A stretch of 64,000 nucleotides of DNA from assembly GCF_030814435.1 (NCBI RefSeq), contig NZ_JAUSUW010000003.1, positions 186,001 to 250,000 of the forward strand, read 5' to 3'. Below the pieces are notes generated by a model that made no database searches, was not told where the DNA came from, and saw only the letters and a list, made by a program, of their open reading frames with translations. This document shows, in pieces, positions 45,798 through 54,911 of the stretch (position 1 is its first letter; each line of letters opens with the position of its first letter). Origin of the DNA: Peteryoungia aggregata LMG 23059 (GTDB lineage Bacteria > Pseudomonadota > Alphaproteobacteria > Rhizobiales > Rhizobiaceae). A program made the position numbers and the translations under genes.

Positions 45798-45824
45798 GGA
45801 GACCAGTTTACGCGACTGGTCTCC
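45798..45824 (-). terminator. Hairpin after the protease gene pair
   Basis: A perfect 10-bp stem (GGAGACCAGT and its complement) with a 7-base loop lies 21 bases beyond the last stop of the minus-strand pair. A GTCTGT stretch follows on the minus strand. It probably ends that transcript. Confidence 0.6.
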
Positions 45825-45845
45825 TTAACCGGCGTCTGTCTCCGG

Positions 45846-46031
45846 TCAGCGGCACCACTGAGCACCGACGATGGTGCGGTCGGACGAGTAAGGCAGCTTA
45901 AAGCGCTCAGTGCCCTCTTTCTTTATCTCGTTTGAAACGACTTCCAGCCGGTCAAGCATTTCGATGATATTCAGGCTGGCGGTGCTCGCTTGAGTTTTCG
46001 CGAGCTCGCGAACTTCGGTAGCGTATGCCAT
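45846..46031 (-). CDS. Small helical protein encoded after an SDH protease
   Basis: This 61-residue protein has an N-terminal half predicted as one long amphipathic helix (EVRELAKTQASTASLNIIEMLDRLEVVSNEIKKEG, here described by its ends), followed by a short tail with one Cys. It starts 14 bases after the protease stop. GGAG lies nine bases before the ATG at 46031, within the sequence after the protease stop, so the pair is an operon. I know no family; it may be a regulator or adaptor of the protease. Confidence 0.6.
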   Translation of the reverse strand: MAYATEVRELAKTQASTASLNIIEMLDRLEVVSNEIKKEGTERFKLPYSSDRTIVGAQWCR

Positions 46032-46045
46032 CTTCGTCACTCCGG

Positions 46046-47026
46046 TTATGCGATCGGCACGAACCCAGATCTGTGGGTGTGGATCGCGGCTTTTGACCCC
46101 ATTTTATCGCCAAAATCAATAAAGAGATTGTAATAGTCTCTAACCGCTTGATTTGTTTTTGGTTCCGCGCCAAAATCATGCACAAGAAGCTTGATCTCCT
46201 CGCTGGCCAATTCTCTCATTCCGATACCGCGACCGTGTGAATGCCATCTCGCGGCGTTCCCTAGACACTCAGCGATTTGGCTTGCGCGAGCAATTCGGTC
46301 GTCAACCGTCACATCCGTCCCGCGTGTTTCGGTCTTGGTCCAGTTCTTGAACTTATGCCGCGGCAGCCACTCTTTCAGTAGCGAGATAGAGTGCTCAATC
46401 GCATGCTCAATGTGGTAGAGTTTGCCAGGGTCGAACTTTTTTAACAAATAGGCGATCTCTGCGGACACGTTTCTGAAGTCGCCGCCGGAAATCCGTTTCT
46501 GCTCCTCCTCGTTGATCGTCGCGCACAGTTCGTTGTACTTCGCGAGGTAGCCTAGGCCGGGCACAAGCCCGCCTCCGTTTTCGTCTTCGACCTGCGGATC
46601 GATCGGACCAAGGACCGAATAGTAATCCATATGGATCTCATCGCCGGAAAGCGCCAGCACGGTGCCAGCAGAATAGGCGTAGTTCGGGATCACAAATTCG
46701 ACCGCCGTGAAATGGCGGCGAAACACCGAGTAAATTCGCTCAACGGTTTCGATGTACCCGCCCGTCGTCTCGAGCATAACGACCAGTTTGCCGTTATCCC
46801 TTTGTGGCTCTTCAGCGATCAATTCGATCTGCTGCCTTACAACGTCATCTAAGCCAAATCGCATTGGACTGCGCAAAATGATTGCGGTGCCGTCAAAGGC
46901 TTCTGCAAATCGCGCATTCATCGCCGTGAGCGCTCCACCCACGACATCATTAGACGAAATTTTGTGCAGATCAGTACTTCCCCACCCGTTTTGAGAAAAT
47001 AGTAGCACCGTAGATATATCCCGCAA
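46046..47026 (-). CDS. SDH family Clp-fold serine protease
   Basis: This 326-residue cytoplasmic protein is related to the serine dehydrogenase proteinase (SDH_sah) family, which has the ClpP/crotonase fold. Oxyanion-hole residues are TTGG (88-91 region) and the nucleophile is S119 in YAYSAGTVLALSGDEIHMDYYSVLGPIDPQ. The start is read as TTG at 47026 with GGAAG upstream, because no earlier ATG gives the conserved N-terminus. It lies next to a decayed integrase and was probably acquired with it. The substrate and role are unknown. Confidence 0.75.
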   Translation of the reverse strand: MRDISTVLLFSQNGWGSTDLHKISSNDVVGGALTAMNARFAEAFDGTAIILRSPMRFGLDDVVRQQIELIAEEPQRDNGKLVVMLETTGGYIETVERIYSVFRRHFTAVEFVIPNYAYSAGTVLALSGDEIHMDYYSVLGPIDPQVEDENGGGLVPGLGYLAKYNELCATINEEEQKRISGGDFRNVSAEIAYLLKKFDPGKLYHIEHAIEHSISLLKEWLPRHKFKNWTKTETRGTDVTVDDRIARASQIAECLGNAARWHSHGRGIGMRELASEEIKLLVHDFGAEPKTNQAVRDYYNLFIDFGDKMGSKAAIHTHRSGFVPIA

Positions 47027-47345
47027 GAGTTGTCTTCCGGCTTAGGTGAGTTTCTTCGCTTGGCCTAGAGATGACTGCCTGAAAGTCCGCTTTTGCGGCC
47101 GATTGTTGCGCCGCCCTCGCATCGCTGATGCGAACATCCGGATAGCAGCCGATCGACAAGAGCTTTTCTCTTTACCGAAATCGGTATCTCATGCGCCAGA
47201 GCTTTGAGCCTGATGGTGCTACATAGAGGTGAAGGCCGCCTGAGTCGGTGAGCCTACAGGGCTTCTCTTCCTTCTTGGCCTTCCGGATCTGAACGTCGGT
47301 GAGTGTATTGGACGATACCCTAATTTCCCGAAACGATACCCGCAT
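46971..47345 (-). pseudogene. Decayed tyrosine integrase, N-terminal part
   Basis: The frame from about 47345 reads TLTDVQIRKAKKEEKPCRLTD then GGLHLYVAPSGSKLWRMRYRF, the arm-binding (DUF4102) domain of P4-type integrases. A TAA at 47172-47174 interrupts it in frame. The same frame continues with KLLSIGCYPDVRISDARAAQ, the next part of that domain. Similarity stops near 47090 and the catalytic domain is missing; the protease gene begins instead. It cannot make an active recombinase. Confidence 0.8.
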
Positions 47346-47661
47346 TTGATGCGGAACGAGCGGGTGCATGTAGAACTGATTGGGAACATCCAAGCACCGA
47401 AAGCGGTTGGATATCAAGGGTATTTGGGCAGATAAGGAGCGTCTTGGAAAGGGTAGGTGGCGGACAGGGTGGCCGCTTTTGCGCGCGCACCATCCGAACT
47501 CATTCAATCTCATATCATATTGTTATTATTGCATCTTCTCCTCCTGCTTCACTTGTCCACACACTATCTCGTACCATCCCGTAACATCAAATCGCGGCTC
47601 TTGTGGCGGGCTGAATGGCGGGCTAGCAAACCTTCATAAAGTGCATGAAGGAGAGTGAAGC
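47346..47661. other. Spacer between two divergent integrase genes
   Basis: These 316 bases hold the right copy of the 19-bp repeat (47457-47475) and an AT-rich stretch at 47510-47550 that may contain recombination arm sites or the integrase promoter. No gene is visible. Confidence 0.5.
47457..47475. repeat. 19-bp direct repeat, right copy (possible att core)
   Basis: This is identical to the copy at 45403-45421. It lies about 110 bases upstream of the decayed integrase (minus) and about 190 bases upstream of the second integrase (plus), the usual distance between an att core and its integrase. Confidence 0.65.
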
Positions 47662-48867
47662 ATGCTCAGCGACGCCAAGGCCCGGAAGCTGAAACCGACC
47701 GACAAGCCCGTATCAGACGGCACCATTACCGGGCTCTACCTTGTACCGGGAGGAGCCCCCGGCAGCGGAAAGTGGATCTTGAGGTTTCTATCACCCACAA
47801 CTGGAAAACGCCGTGAAATGGGTCTTGGAAGTTATCCGACGACATCCATTCGGGAGGCCCGGACGAAAGCCTTCGAGGCGAGGGGCGAGATTGATGGCGG
47901 CAACGATCCCTAGGAGGTGCGCCGAAAACAGGAGCGTGAGGCCGCTAGACTTGCAACGGTTCCAACCTTCGCCGAAGCTGCACGCCAACACCATGCCGAC
48001 AAGGCGGAAGGCTTTCGTAACAAGAAGCATAGAGATCAATGGATCAGCACACTTGAACGGTTCGTTTTCCCAAAGATTGGAAAGAGACGCGTCAACGAGC
48101 TCGGCCCGGCCGACTTTGCAGCCTGCCTCAAGTCTATCTGGCTAGAGAAGCCAGAGACTGCATCGCGGGTAAAGCAGCGTTGTGACGCCGTCATGAACTG
48201 GGCAGCTGCGAACGGCTTTATCGTGGCAAGTCCCGTTGGCGTGGTAGACAAGATACTGCCCAAGCAGCCAGGCAAACGCGAGCGGGTCCAGCACCAACCT
48301 GCCCTACCCTGGAGATCGCTGCCGACATTCTTCAGTGACGTCCTACGTGCCGGTGAAGCCAATACCACTCGGCAGATGCTGGAGCTTGTCATCCTGACCG
48401 CCTGCCGCTCCGGTGAACTTCGGCACATGGAATGGCAAGAGATCGACTTCGCTCAGGCTATCTGGACGGTGCCTGCACCCAGGATGAAGGCCAAGGTTGC
48501 CCATCGCGTTCCGCTGGGGCCTCGAGCCATCGAGATCCTTGAAGCACGGCATGAGCAATCGGAACGCAGAGTAGGACTGGTGTTCCAGTCACGAACTAAG
48601 AAGCCAGTTACCGACATGGCATTGACAAAATTTCTGCACGATCATGACGTCGAAAGCGATACCCCTGGACGAAATGCGACCGCACACGGGTTCAGATCAA
48701 GCTTTCGCGACTGGGCATCTGAGAACGGCTACCCGCGTGACCTGGCCGAAAGGGCACTGGCCCACACCGTGAAGAATGCGGTCGAAGCAGCCTACCATCG
48801 AACCGATCTTCTGGACCAGCGCCGCCCTATGATGCTGGACTGGGAGCGGTACTGCATTCATGGATAA
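47662..48867 (+). pseudogene. Tyrosine integrase interrupted by one in-frame amber codon
   Basis: The frame encodes a full P4-type integrase of about 401 codons. Residues 1-83 are the arm-binding domain (LSDAKARKLKPTDKPVSDG at the start, MGLGSYPTTSIREAR). After TAG at 47911-47913 the core and catalytic domains continue in the same frame, with Arg in TACRSGELRHMEW, HGFRSSFRDWA, and the nucleophile Tyr in AAYHRTDLLDQRRPMM. All catalytic residues are present. Either it was inactivated recently, or the amber codon is read through, or a GTG at 47917 gives a truncated protein. Confidence 0.85.
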
Positions 48868-49366
48868 CGGCAGCGGCTCTCGCAGCACCGCCAAGCTAGG
48901 CATTGCCTGAAGACTTACATTATGGAACTCTCTCTTGATCGCGCGCTGGCTAGGCACCCGGCGCCAAAAAACAGCGGTGCGTGAACTGGCGCTGTTTGCC
49001 GATCGTGCTTCTTCATTGAGCAAGATGAGGAAGCGAAGTTGGTCTTTGGCAAAGTTGTTCCCCAAGGTGAAACGGCAGCGGGGTCTGGAATGGCGCTGCC
49101 GGCCAGCTTTTTCACAGTCAAGATTTTCAGACGACCACGCCTACAGCACAAGTGACTAGTTACTGCTCACTCAGTCGCCTTGAAAGGACTCGAACCATAG
49201 ACAGATAGTTCCAAAGACAAATCACCGAAAATTCCGGCTCTTCACCTTCAACGTGTTGAAATGGAGCGCAGGCATGAATATTTCGACGACCGGCTTCGGC
49301 CTGGCGTATCAATCCGAAAGCAGCAGATCGCCGCTGCCTCTCAGCAGCGACAACGTTTGAAATTGT
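48868..49366. other. Gap of about 500 bases after the integrase
   Basis: No gene is supported. A short stretch near 49181-49200 resembles a tRNA T-arm on the minus strand, but no acceptor or anticodon stem can be built. No further copy of the 19-bp repeat is seen. Confidence 0.5.
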
Positions 49367-50542
49367 TCAGTTCGATCTTATCCTTGCCAGCTCGATTTCA
49401 GACCTGATTGCGCTGCTGAAGTACCTGCCCAGCCAAGCGCGCGGCATGTGGCGCATGACGAGATTGCGCAGACGGAACGCCAACCGGCTTTGCGGAATGA
49501 AAATCGCCGCCATCTTGCGGCTTCTCGCCTGAAGCCGGCCTATGATCGGCCGCAGGCGCGCCTCGTGACGCGCAAGCGCCCCGGTCAGGGCACCGCCCTC
49601 CTTCAGCGCTTGCGCCAGCATTTCCGCAGAGGCGAGTGCCATACCCGCGCCTTGCCCCGAAACGAGTGTCAGGCAATGCGCGGCATCGCCAAGGAGAAGC
49701 ACCCGGCCCTTCGACCATTGCGGCAGATCGACCATGGTCAGGCTGTCCACAACAATGGGATCCTCTGCGCTCCCGGCCTGCTCAAGCAGTGCGCGAACCT
49801 GCGGATGGCTGGTCGCACTGACGCTGTTGAGCAAAGCCATTTTGTCCGGCACCCGTTCCAATCCACTGCGCCCGTCGCGCCAGACATGCATGGCGGCCAG
49901 ACGCCCGCCATGCAGCGCATAATATTCGGCGAGATGTCCCGGTTCCGCATAGGATACGAAATCGGTCTCGAAATCCTTTGGTGCATCGACATCATAGACG
50001 GAGAAATAATAGCCCAACGGCTGAAGACAGTCGCCATCCGGCCCGAACAGGGCCTGCCGCGTGTGCGAACGGAAACCATCGGCACCGATCAGCAGATCCG
50101 CCGTCATCGTCTCACCGCCGGTCAGTGTCACGTCAACATGCGTGCCCTTATCCTCGAAGCTGGCAACCGTTTCACCGAAGCGGACTTCAGCCGTGTCGGG
50201 CAGGCTTTCGGCCAGCACCCGCACGAGATCGTTCCGTCGTATGGCGAGATAAGGAAGGTCCCGAATGAAATCGCGATACCGCAATCGCAACAGTTCACGC
50301 CCCTTGCTGTCTTTATAAACGTTCTCATCGATCCGGTATGACGTCGCCTCCAGCGTTTCGATGAGGCCCATGCGGCTGGCGGTCTCGAAACCAAGGCCGG
50401 AGAGGCCGAGCATGTAACCGTTCTCACGCAATTCCGTAGCACGTTCGATCACGAGCGAGCGCCAACCGGCCTTGTCCAGCCACCAGGCAGCGGCAAGACC
50501 GGCGACACCGGCACCGACAATCACGGCAAGCGGTCTGGTCAT
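49367..50542 (-). CDS. FAD-dependent monooxygenase of the siderophore locus
   Basis: This is a 391-residue protein. The FAD-binding motif VIVGAGVAGLAAAWWLDKAG lies at the N-terminus, DLLIGADGFRSHTRQ in the middle, and LLLGDAAHCLTLVSGQGAGMALASAEML near residue 290. These are the three signatures of aromatic-hydroxylase/TetX-like monooxygenases. It hydroxylates an unknown small molecule with NAD(P)H and oxygen. The ATG at 50542 overlaps the stop of the MFS transporter (ATGA), tying it to the imported siderophore. It might modify or open the ligand to release iron. Confidence 0.85.
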   Translation of the reverse strand: MTRPLAVIVGAGVAGLAAAWWLDKAGWRSLVIERATELRENGYMLGLSGLGFETASRMGLIETLEATSYRIDENVYKDSKGRELLRLRYRDFIRDLPYLAIRRNDLVRVLAESLPDTAEVRFGETVASFEDKGTHVDVTLTGGETMTADLLIGADGFRSHTRQALFGPDGDCLQPLGYYFSVYDVDAPKDFETDFVSYAEPGHLAEYYALHGGRLAAMHVWRDGRSGLERVPDKMALLNSVSATSHPQVRALLEQAGSAEDPIVVDSLTMVDLPQWSKGRVLLLGDAAHCLTLVSGQGAGMALASAEMLAQALKEGGALTGALARHEARLRPIIGRLQARSRKMAAIFIPQSRLAFRLRNLVMRHMPRAWLGRYFSSAIRSEIELARIRSN

Positions 50543-51756
50543 TGTAAAACTTCCTTTCTCAAAAGACGCTCGAAGAGGATAAGCAACGGCGGTACGATTG
50601 CTGCCAAGAAGGCCGCCAGAGCAAAGACCGGGGCATAGCCGGCTCCTGCTGCCAACATCGCACCGCTCATGCCGCAGATCGCGGCGGCAATTGCACTGGC
50701 GCATTGGAAAAGCGTGAAATCGACACCCGGCTGCTCAGGAGAGGCAAGTGACATCAACCGCGCGTAACTGGTGACGAACCCGGCCGCCATGACGGCGCTC
50801 TCGATGACAAACAGGCTGACCAAAAGATAGAGATTGTCGGAGGCAAGCAAAACGGCGCTAGCCAGCGCCACAATTGAAAGCACATGAAGGCCGGCAACAG
50901 ACAGCATAGCCCGGACCGCCCCGAACCGGTGGGCAAGCGCGCCACCGGCTGCAGTACCGGCAAGCCCCGCCGCCACGCCGCCGCCGCCGTTCAGCAGACC
51001 GAGCGTTGCAAGCGGCAAACCGGCATCGACCAGGAATGGCCCGGCCAGCGCCTGCGCCAGCCGCCCGCCCAGTTCGAATGTGATCGCCATGAGGATGCCG
51101 ATGCGGATCTCAGGCCGCCGCACGGCCTTCAGCAATCCAGCTGCGGTAAGCGGTGCGGTCGGTACGGCGGTTTCACGAACTGTCGCCATCGGCACTGAAA
51201 ACACAATAACGAGCGCGGCCAGAACGAAGGATGCCACCAACCAGCCAAAGGCCGCATAGACGACAACGAACAGACCGCTGCCGAAGATCATGCCGAGATA
51301 ACCGCCGCCAACCTGCGCCACATTGGCCAGTCCGCGCCGGTTTTCGGGAAACTGTTCGATCAGGAAGGCATCACAGGCAATATCCACCGTGGCCGATGCC
51401 AGTGCCATGAGAATCAGAAGGCCGAGAATAACCGAAAAATCCGTTCCCCCGGCAAGGCCAAAGGCCATGAGAGCCAAGACGACGACCGCCTCACCTGCAA
51501 GGATCAAAACCCGCGAACGGCGTTGCCCGCCCGTACCGATGCGCCATCGTTCAACCGGTCCGGCCCAGAGAAACTTCAAGGCCCAGATCAACATTGCAAG
51601 TGATACGAGACCTATCCGGTCAAGCGCCACATTTTCAGCGCGCAGCACAGCGGGAACGCCCAGAAACGTCAATCCGCCAACGAGGCTCTGCGCGGTGTAG
51701 ATGCCGCCTGCCGCGAGCAGAAGGCGCGGCAGGGGCATAGTCGAAGAAGCGCGCAT
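50539..51756 (-). CDS. MFS transporter, likely siderophore importer (RhtX/FptX-like)
   Basis: This 405-residue protein has 12 hydrophobic segments. The segment ALASATVDIACDAFLIEQFPENRRGLANVAQVGGGYLGMIFG resembles the conserved part of AmpG/RhtX/FptX-type permeases, which bring siderophores from the periplasm into the cytoplasm. It starts six bases after the TonB receptor stop and is coupled to the monooxygenase. The siderophore assignment rests on context and moderate similarity. Confidence 0.75.
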   Translation of the reverse strand: MRASSTMPLPRLLLAAGGIYTAQSLVGGLTFLGVPAVLRAENVALDRIGLVSLAMLIWALKFLWAGPVERWRIGTGGQRRSRVLILAGEAVVVLALMAFGLAGGTDFSVILGLLILMALASATVDIACDAFLIEQFPENRRGLANVAQVGGGYLGMIFGSGLFVVVYAAFGWLVASFVLAALVIVFSVPMATVRETAVPTAPLTAAGLLKAVRRPEIRIGILMAITFELGGRLAQALAGPFLVDAGLPLATLGLLNGGGGVAAGLAGTAAGGALAHRFGAVRAMLSVAGLHVLSIVALASAVLLASDNLYLLVSLFVIESAVMAAGFVTSYARLMSLASPEQPGVDFTLFQCASAIAAAICGMSGAMLAAGAGYAPVFALAAFLAAIVPPLLILFERLLRKEVLQ

Positions 51757-51762
51757 GGCCGG

Positions 51763-53811
51763 TCAGAATTCCTTGCGCAATGTCAGGCCGAAGGTCCGCC
51801 CCTTGCCCAGCGTGCCAAGCTCAGAGGCACCATTCACATAACCCGAAGTCTTGTAGGATGTATCTGCGATGTTCTGGACGTAAAGCTTTGCCGACAAACC
51901 GTCGGCCTTCGCAAAATCAAGGCTGGCGTCGAAGGTGGCGTAGCCCGACTGTCCGGTGGCATTGGCCTCGTCGAACCAGGTTTTCGAATAGACGTTGGCC
52001 GCAGCGTTGGCCGTCAACGTACCGTCGAACAGAGTGTCGGTCAGCACATAGGCGACGTTCAGGTGGGCGGTAATGTCCGGCGCATAGGGAATGCGATTGC
52101 CGTCATAGGAAGTGCCGGTATAGGGATCGGTGAAATCGGTGAACTTTGAGCGGCCGAAAGCGGCATTGCCGGTCAGAGTCAACTTCTCTGTGGTGCGCCA
52201 TGCCGCCTCCACTTCGATACCGGTACTGGTGGCCTCACCCGCATTGCGAATGAACTGCTGCCCGATCATGCCGACATAGATCTGCTTGTCGGAGGAGCGA
52301 ATGTGGTAGACGCTCGCGGACAGATCCAGATCGCCATCGAAAAGTGTGGACTTGAAGCCTGCCTCGAAGTTCCAGTTCGTTTCAGGATCATAGGGCGCCG
52401 CGTCGATGGACGAGGAAATGCTGTGGTTGAAACCGCCAGGCTTGTAGCCGCGCGAGACCACGCCGAACAGACGCATATCGGGCGTCAACTGGTAACCGAC
52501 CGCAAATTTTGGCTGAAGGCTGGTGAATTCGGCATCACCTTCAAAGTCGAACCCCATGCCCGTGCCGTAGCTATCGGCACGGAAGGCATTGATGCTTGAA
52601 TGATCGTAGGTGGCGCGCAGCCCCCCTGTCAGGTCAAGCCGTTCCGTCGCATGCCAGGTAACATCGCCAAATGCGGCAACACTATCTGCCACGACATTGT
52701 TGGTGGATTCTCCGTAATAGGGTGCAATTACGCTCTTCCAGCCCATGAAATCGTTGTGGCTGTACCACAACCCGGCAACACCGCTGAACAGATCGCCCTC
52801 ATAGCTCAGGCGCAGCTCCTGCGAGATCGTCTCGTCATCCTGCGGCCACTCATAACGGCTGCCTGCACCGGCGGAGAAGTCCCGCTCCACATCGCTCTTC
52901 TGATAGCCGGTGATGCCGGACAATGTGAAATCGCCGAAACGATAGTTCCACTGGCCGGAAAGCGTGGTCACATCGCGTCGAAGATCGGGAATGTCGCCGT
53001 AGAGACCGCTCCGGTAAATCCGGTCATCCACATCGGCCTGGTACGAATAGAGTTCCTCGTGGGAAAGCAGCTTCTCCTTCGAATAGCTGAGGGCTGCGTC
53101 AAAATCGCCGCCGGTCGGCGCATAGCGCAGCGTCGCCCTGCCATAACCGTTATTGGCGGTGTTGATGTCATCCTCGCCGGTCGTTGCATCGTCGATATCA
53201 CCCGAGAAGTGACGGAAACTGGAAGCATAATCGAAGTAAAGCGCGTCCGGCACCACCACCGCCGTTCCGCCGATCTCCACCGAGGGTTCATCCAAAGAGA
53301 CGTTCGTCTCGACATAGAAGCGGTTGGCATCCTTGCGCTTCGTGATGATGTTGATCACCCCGCCATAGGCATTTGCCCCATAAAGCGTACCCTGCGGGCC
53401 GCGCAAGAGCTCGACACGCTCCACATCGGTCAGCATCTGCGCAAAGGTCGAGGGCAGTTGCGGAACGCCGTCGACATAGACCTGAACGGTCGGGTTGAAA
53501 TAATCCGGCGAGGAAATGCCCCGCACCGTCACGTTGGAATAGACGCGGTTACCGCGATTGCCCATGCTGACGCCGGGAAACACCTTCTGGAGATCGTCAA
53601 CCGTGCGCACGCCGCGCTGCTGAAGTTCCTCGCCGGTGACGACCGTGACGGAGGCATCAACCTTGCCGATCTCCTGCGCGCGCTTTGTGGCTGTAATAGT
53701 AATCTCGTCCAAAACCGTCGCACCTTCGACGTCCTGTGCACGAGAATCCGCACCGGAAAGCGCAAGAAGGCACACCGACGCCGTCAAAGCCATTTTTCTA
53801 ACGCGCAACAT
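51763..53811 (-). CDS. TonB-dependent siderophore receptor
   Basis: This is a 682-residue outer-membrane protein. A signal peptide (cleavage after SRAQ) and a TonB-box-like stretch (DEITITATKRAQE) precede the plug domain, with VTVRGISSPDYFNPTVQVYVDGVPQ and VELLRGPQGTLYGANAYGGVINIITK. A 22-strand barrel follows, ending in a C-terminal Phe. The closest general type is FyuA/FptA-like. GGGGA precedes the ATG at 53811. It diverges from the AraC gene, which probably activates it. Confidence 0.92.
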   Translation of the reverse strand: MLRVRKMALTASVCLLALSGADSRAQDVEGATVLDEITITATKRAQEIGKVDASVTVVTGEELQQRGVRTVDDLQKVFPGVSMGNRGNRVYSNVTVRGISSPDYFNPTVQVYVDGVPQLPSTFAQMLTDVERVELLRGPQGTLYGANAYGGVINIITKRKDANRFYVETNVSLDEPSVEIGGTAVVVPDALYFDYASSFRHFSGDIDDATTGEDDINTANNGYGRATLRYAPTGGDFDAALSYSKEKLLSHEELYSYQADVDDRIYRSGLYGDIPDLRRDVTTLSGQWNYRFGDFTLSGITGYQKSDVERDFSAGAGSRYEWPQDDETISQELRLSYEGDLFSGVAGLWYSHNDFMGWKSVIAPYYGESTNNVVADSVAAFGDVTWHATERLDLTGGLRATYDHSSINAFRADSYGTGMGFDFEGDAEFTSLQPKFAVGYQLTPDMRLFGVVSRGYKPGGFNHSISSSIDAAPYDPETNWNFEAGFKSTLFDGDLDLSASVYHIRSSDKQIYVGMIGQQFIRNAGEATSTGIEVEAAWRTTEKLTLTGNAAFGRSKFTDFTDPYTGTSYDGNRIPYAPDITAHLNVAYVLTDTLFDGTLTANAAANVYSKTWFDEANATGQSGYATFDASLDFAKADGLSAKLYVQNIADTSYKTSGYVNGASELGTLGKGRTFGLTLRKEF

Positions 53812-53883
53812 ATTGAATCCCCAATGCCTGCGAAATAAACTTGACTGCTGTATTCCAGTTAACAAATGCAAAGGCTAACGTTT

Positions 53884-53911
53884 TCCGGACGCGAATTAAC
53901 GGAATCCGGAC
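53884..53911. promoter_or_regulatory. Direct repeat typical of an AraC-type site
   Basis: TCCGGAC occurs at 53884-53890 and again at 53905-53911, exactly 21 bases apart (two helical turns), in the gap between the divergent TonB-receptor and AraC genes. This geometry fits an AraC-type activator bound to one face of the DNA. Confidence 0.55.
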
Positions 53912-53939
53912 TAAAAACGGCCACGCAAAGGACAAACGC

Positions 53940-54911
53940 ATGAGCGGCATCGAGACTTCGGCGAAGGAAACGGCAGATGCCGTTGCGATGCAGGACTCGA
54001 CCAGCTGGAAGACATGCGTCGATGCGGAGATCGACCAGCTTGGCTGGCGCGAGGCGACGCGGATCGAGCAGCCGGGCGACGACGTCACCATCTACACGAT
54101 CGACGTGACGCCGCCTGAGGATCTGGTTTTCCGGCCCGAAGGACCCGCGACCTTTTCCCTTTCCGTCTTTCTCGACGGTACCGGAACCTTGTCAGTCGAT
54201 GGTGCCAAGCCGCTGAGCGTGAAGCCGGGAACTGCCGTTTTCTTCGCCTGCGACCGGGTTACGCGTGGCGAAAATCATGTCGATGCCGGCCGCCGCCTGA
54301 GCATCGTGGATATCCGTGTGGAAAGGCCGCTGCTCGAAAAGCTGGGCGGCATTTCGCTCGCCCGCCTTGGCGGTGCCGTGATGACGGAGCACAGCCTGCC
54401 GGATCAGGATATTTTCCTGATCGGCTTCAAGGCGCCTGCCGAACTGCTGACCGTCGCCGCCGATGTTCTGCAATGCCGCTTCGGCGCAGGTTTGGCGCGC
54501 CGGGCCTATCTCTACGGCAAAGCCATCCAGGCCGTCAGTATCGGCCTCGATGCCGTGACCCGCCAGTCCGATGGTTCGCCACTCAAACCCCTGACAGGAG
54601 AGGAACGGAAGCGGCTTCATGCGGCCATGACGCTGATCGAACAGCATTATAGCGCCGACTGGACCATCGCTCGGCTGGCCCGCGAGGTCGGCCTCAACGA
54701 GCGTCGCCTCAAGGAAGGATTTCGTCTGGCGATCGGCACGTCGGTCCACGCCCATCTACGTGCGACACGGCTCGACGTCGCCGCAACGCTTCTTTCCGCC
54801 GGCTCAAGTGTTACAGAAGCCGCCTATGCGGTTGGCTTCGACAATCTCAGCCACTTCAGCAAGGCGTTCCGCGAGGCAAAGGGTGTGCTGCCCAGCCACT
54901 ACCGGAGCTAG
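53940..54911 (+). CDS. AraC family regulator, PchR/YbtA-like
   Basis: This is a 323-residue protein with an N-terminal sensing domain and a C-terminal AraC HTH pair (WTIARLAREVGLNERRLKEGFRLAIG and AAYAVGFDNLSHFSKAFREAKGVLPSHYR). PchR/YbtA relatives bind the ferri-siderophore and switch on receptor and import genes. The ATG at 53940 has AAAGGA upstream. Its stop codon overlaps that of the convergent ABC gene within a CTAG palindrome. Confidence 0.88.
   Translation: MSGIETSAKETADAVAMQDSTSWKTCVDAEIDQLGWREATRIEQPGDDVTIYTIDVTPPEDLVFRPEGPATFSLSVFLDGTGTLSVDGAKPLSVKPGTAVFFACDRVTRGENHVDAGRRLSIVDIRVERPLLEKLGGISLARLGGAVMTEHSLPDQDIFLIGFKAPAELLTVAADVLQCRFGAGLARRAYLYGKAIQAVSIGLDAVTRQSDGSPLKPLTGEERKRLHAAMTLIEQHYSADWTIARLAREVGLNERRLKEGFRLAIGTSVHAHLRATRLDVAATLLSAGSSVTEAAYAVGFDNLSHFSKAFREAKGVLPSHYRS

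Noticed and set aside
49181..49200. tRNA-like T-arm (GGTTCGAGTCC on the minus strand)
   Set aside because: No acceptor, D or anticodon stem can be built around it and the T-stem itself is mismatched.
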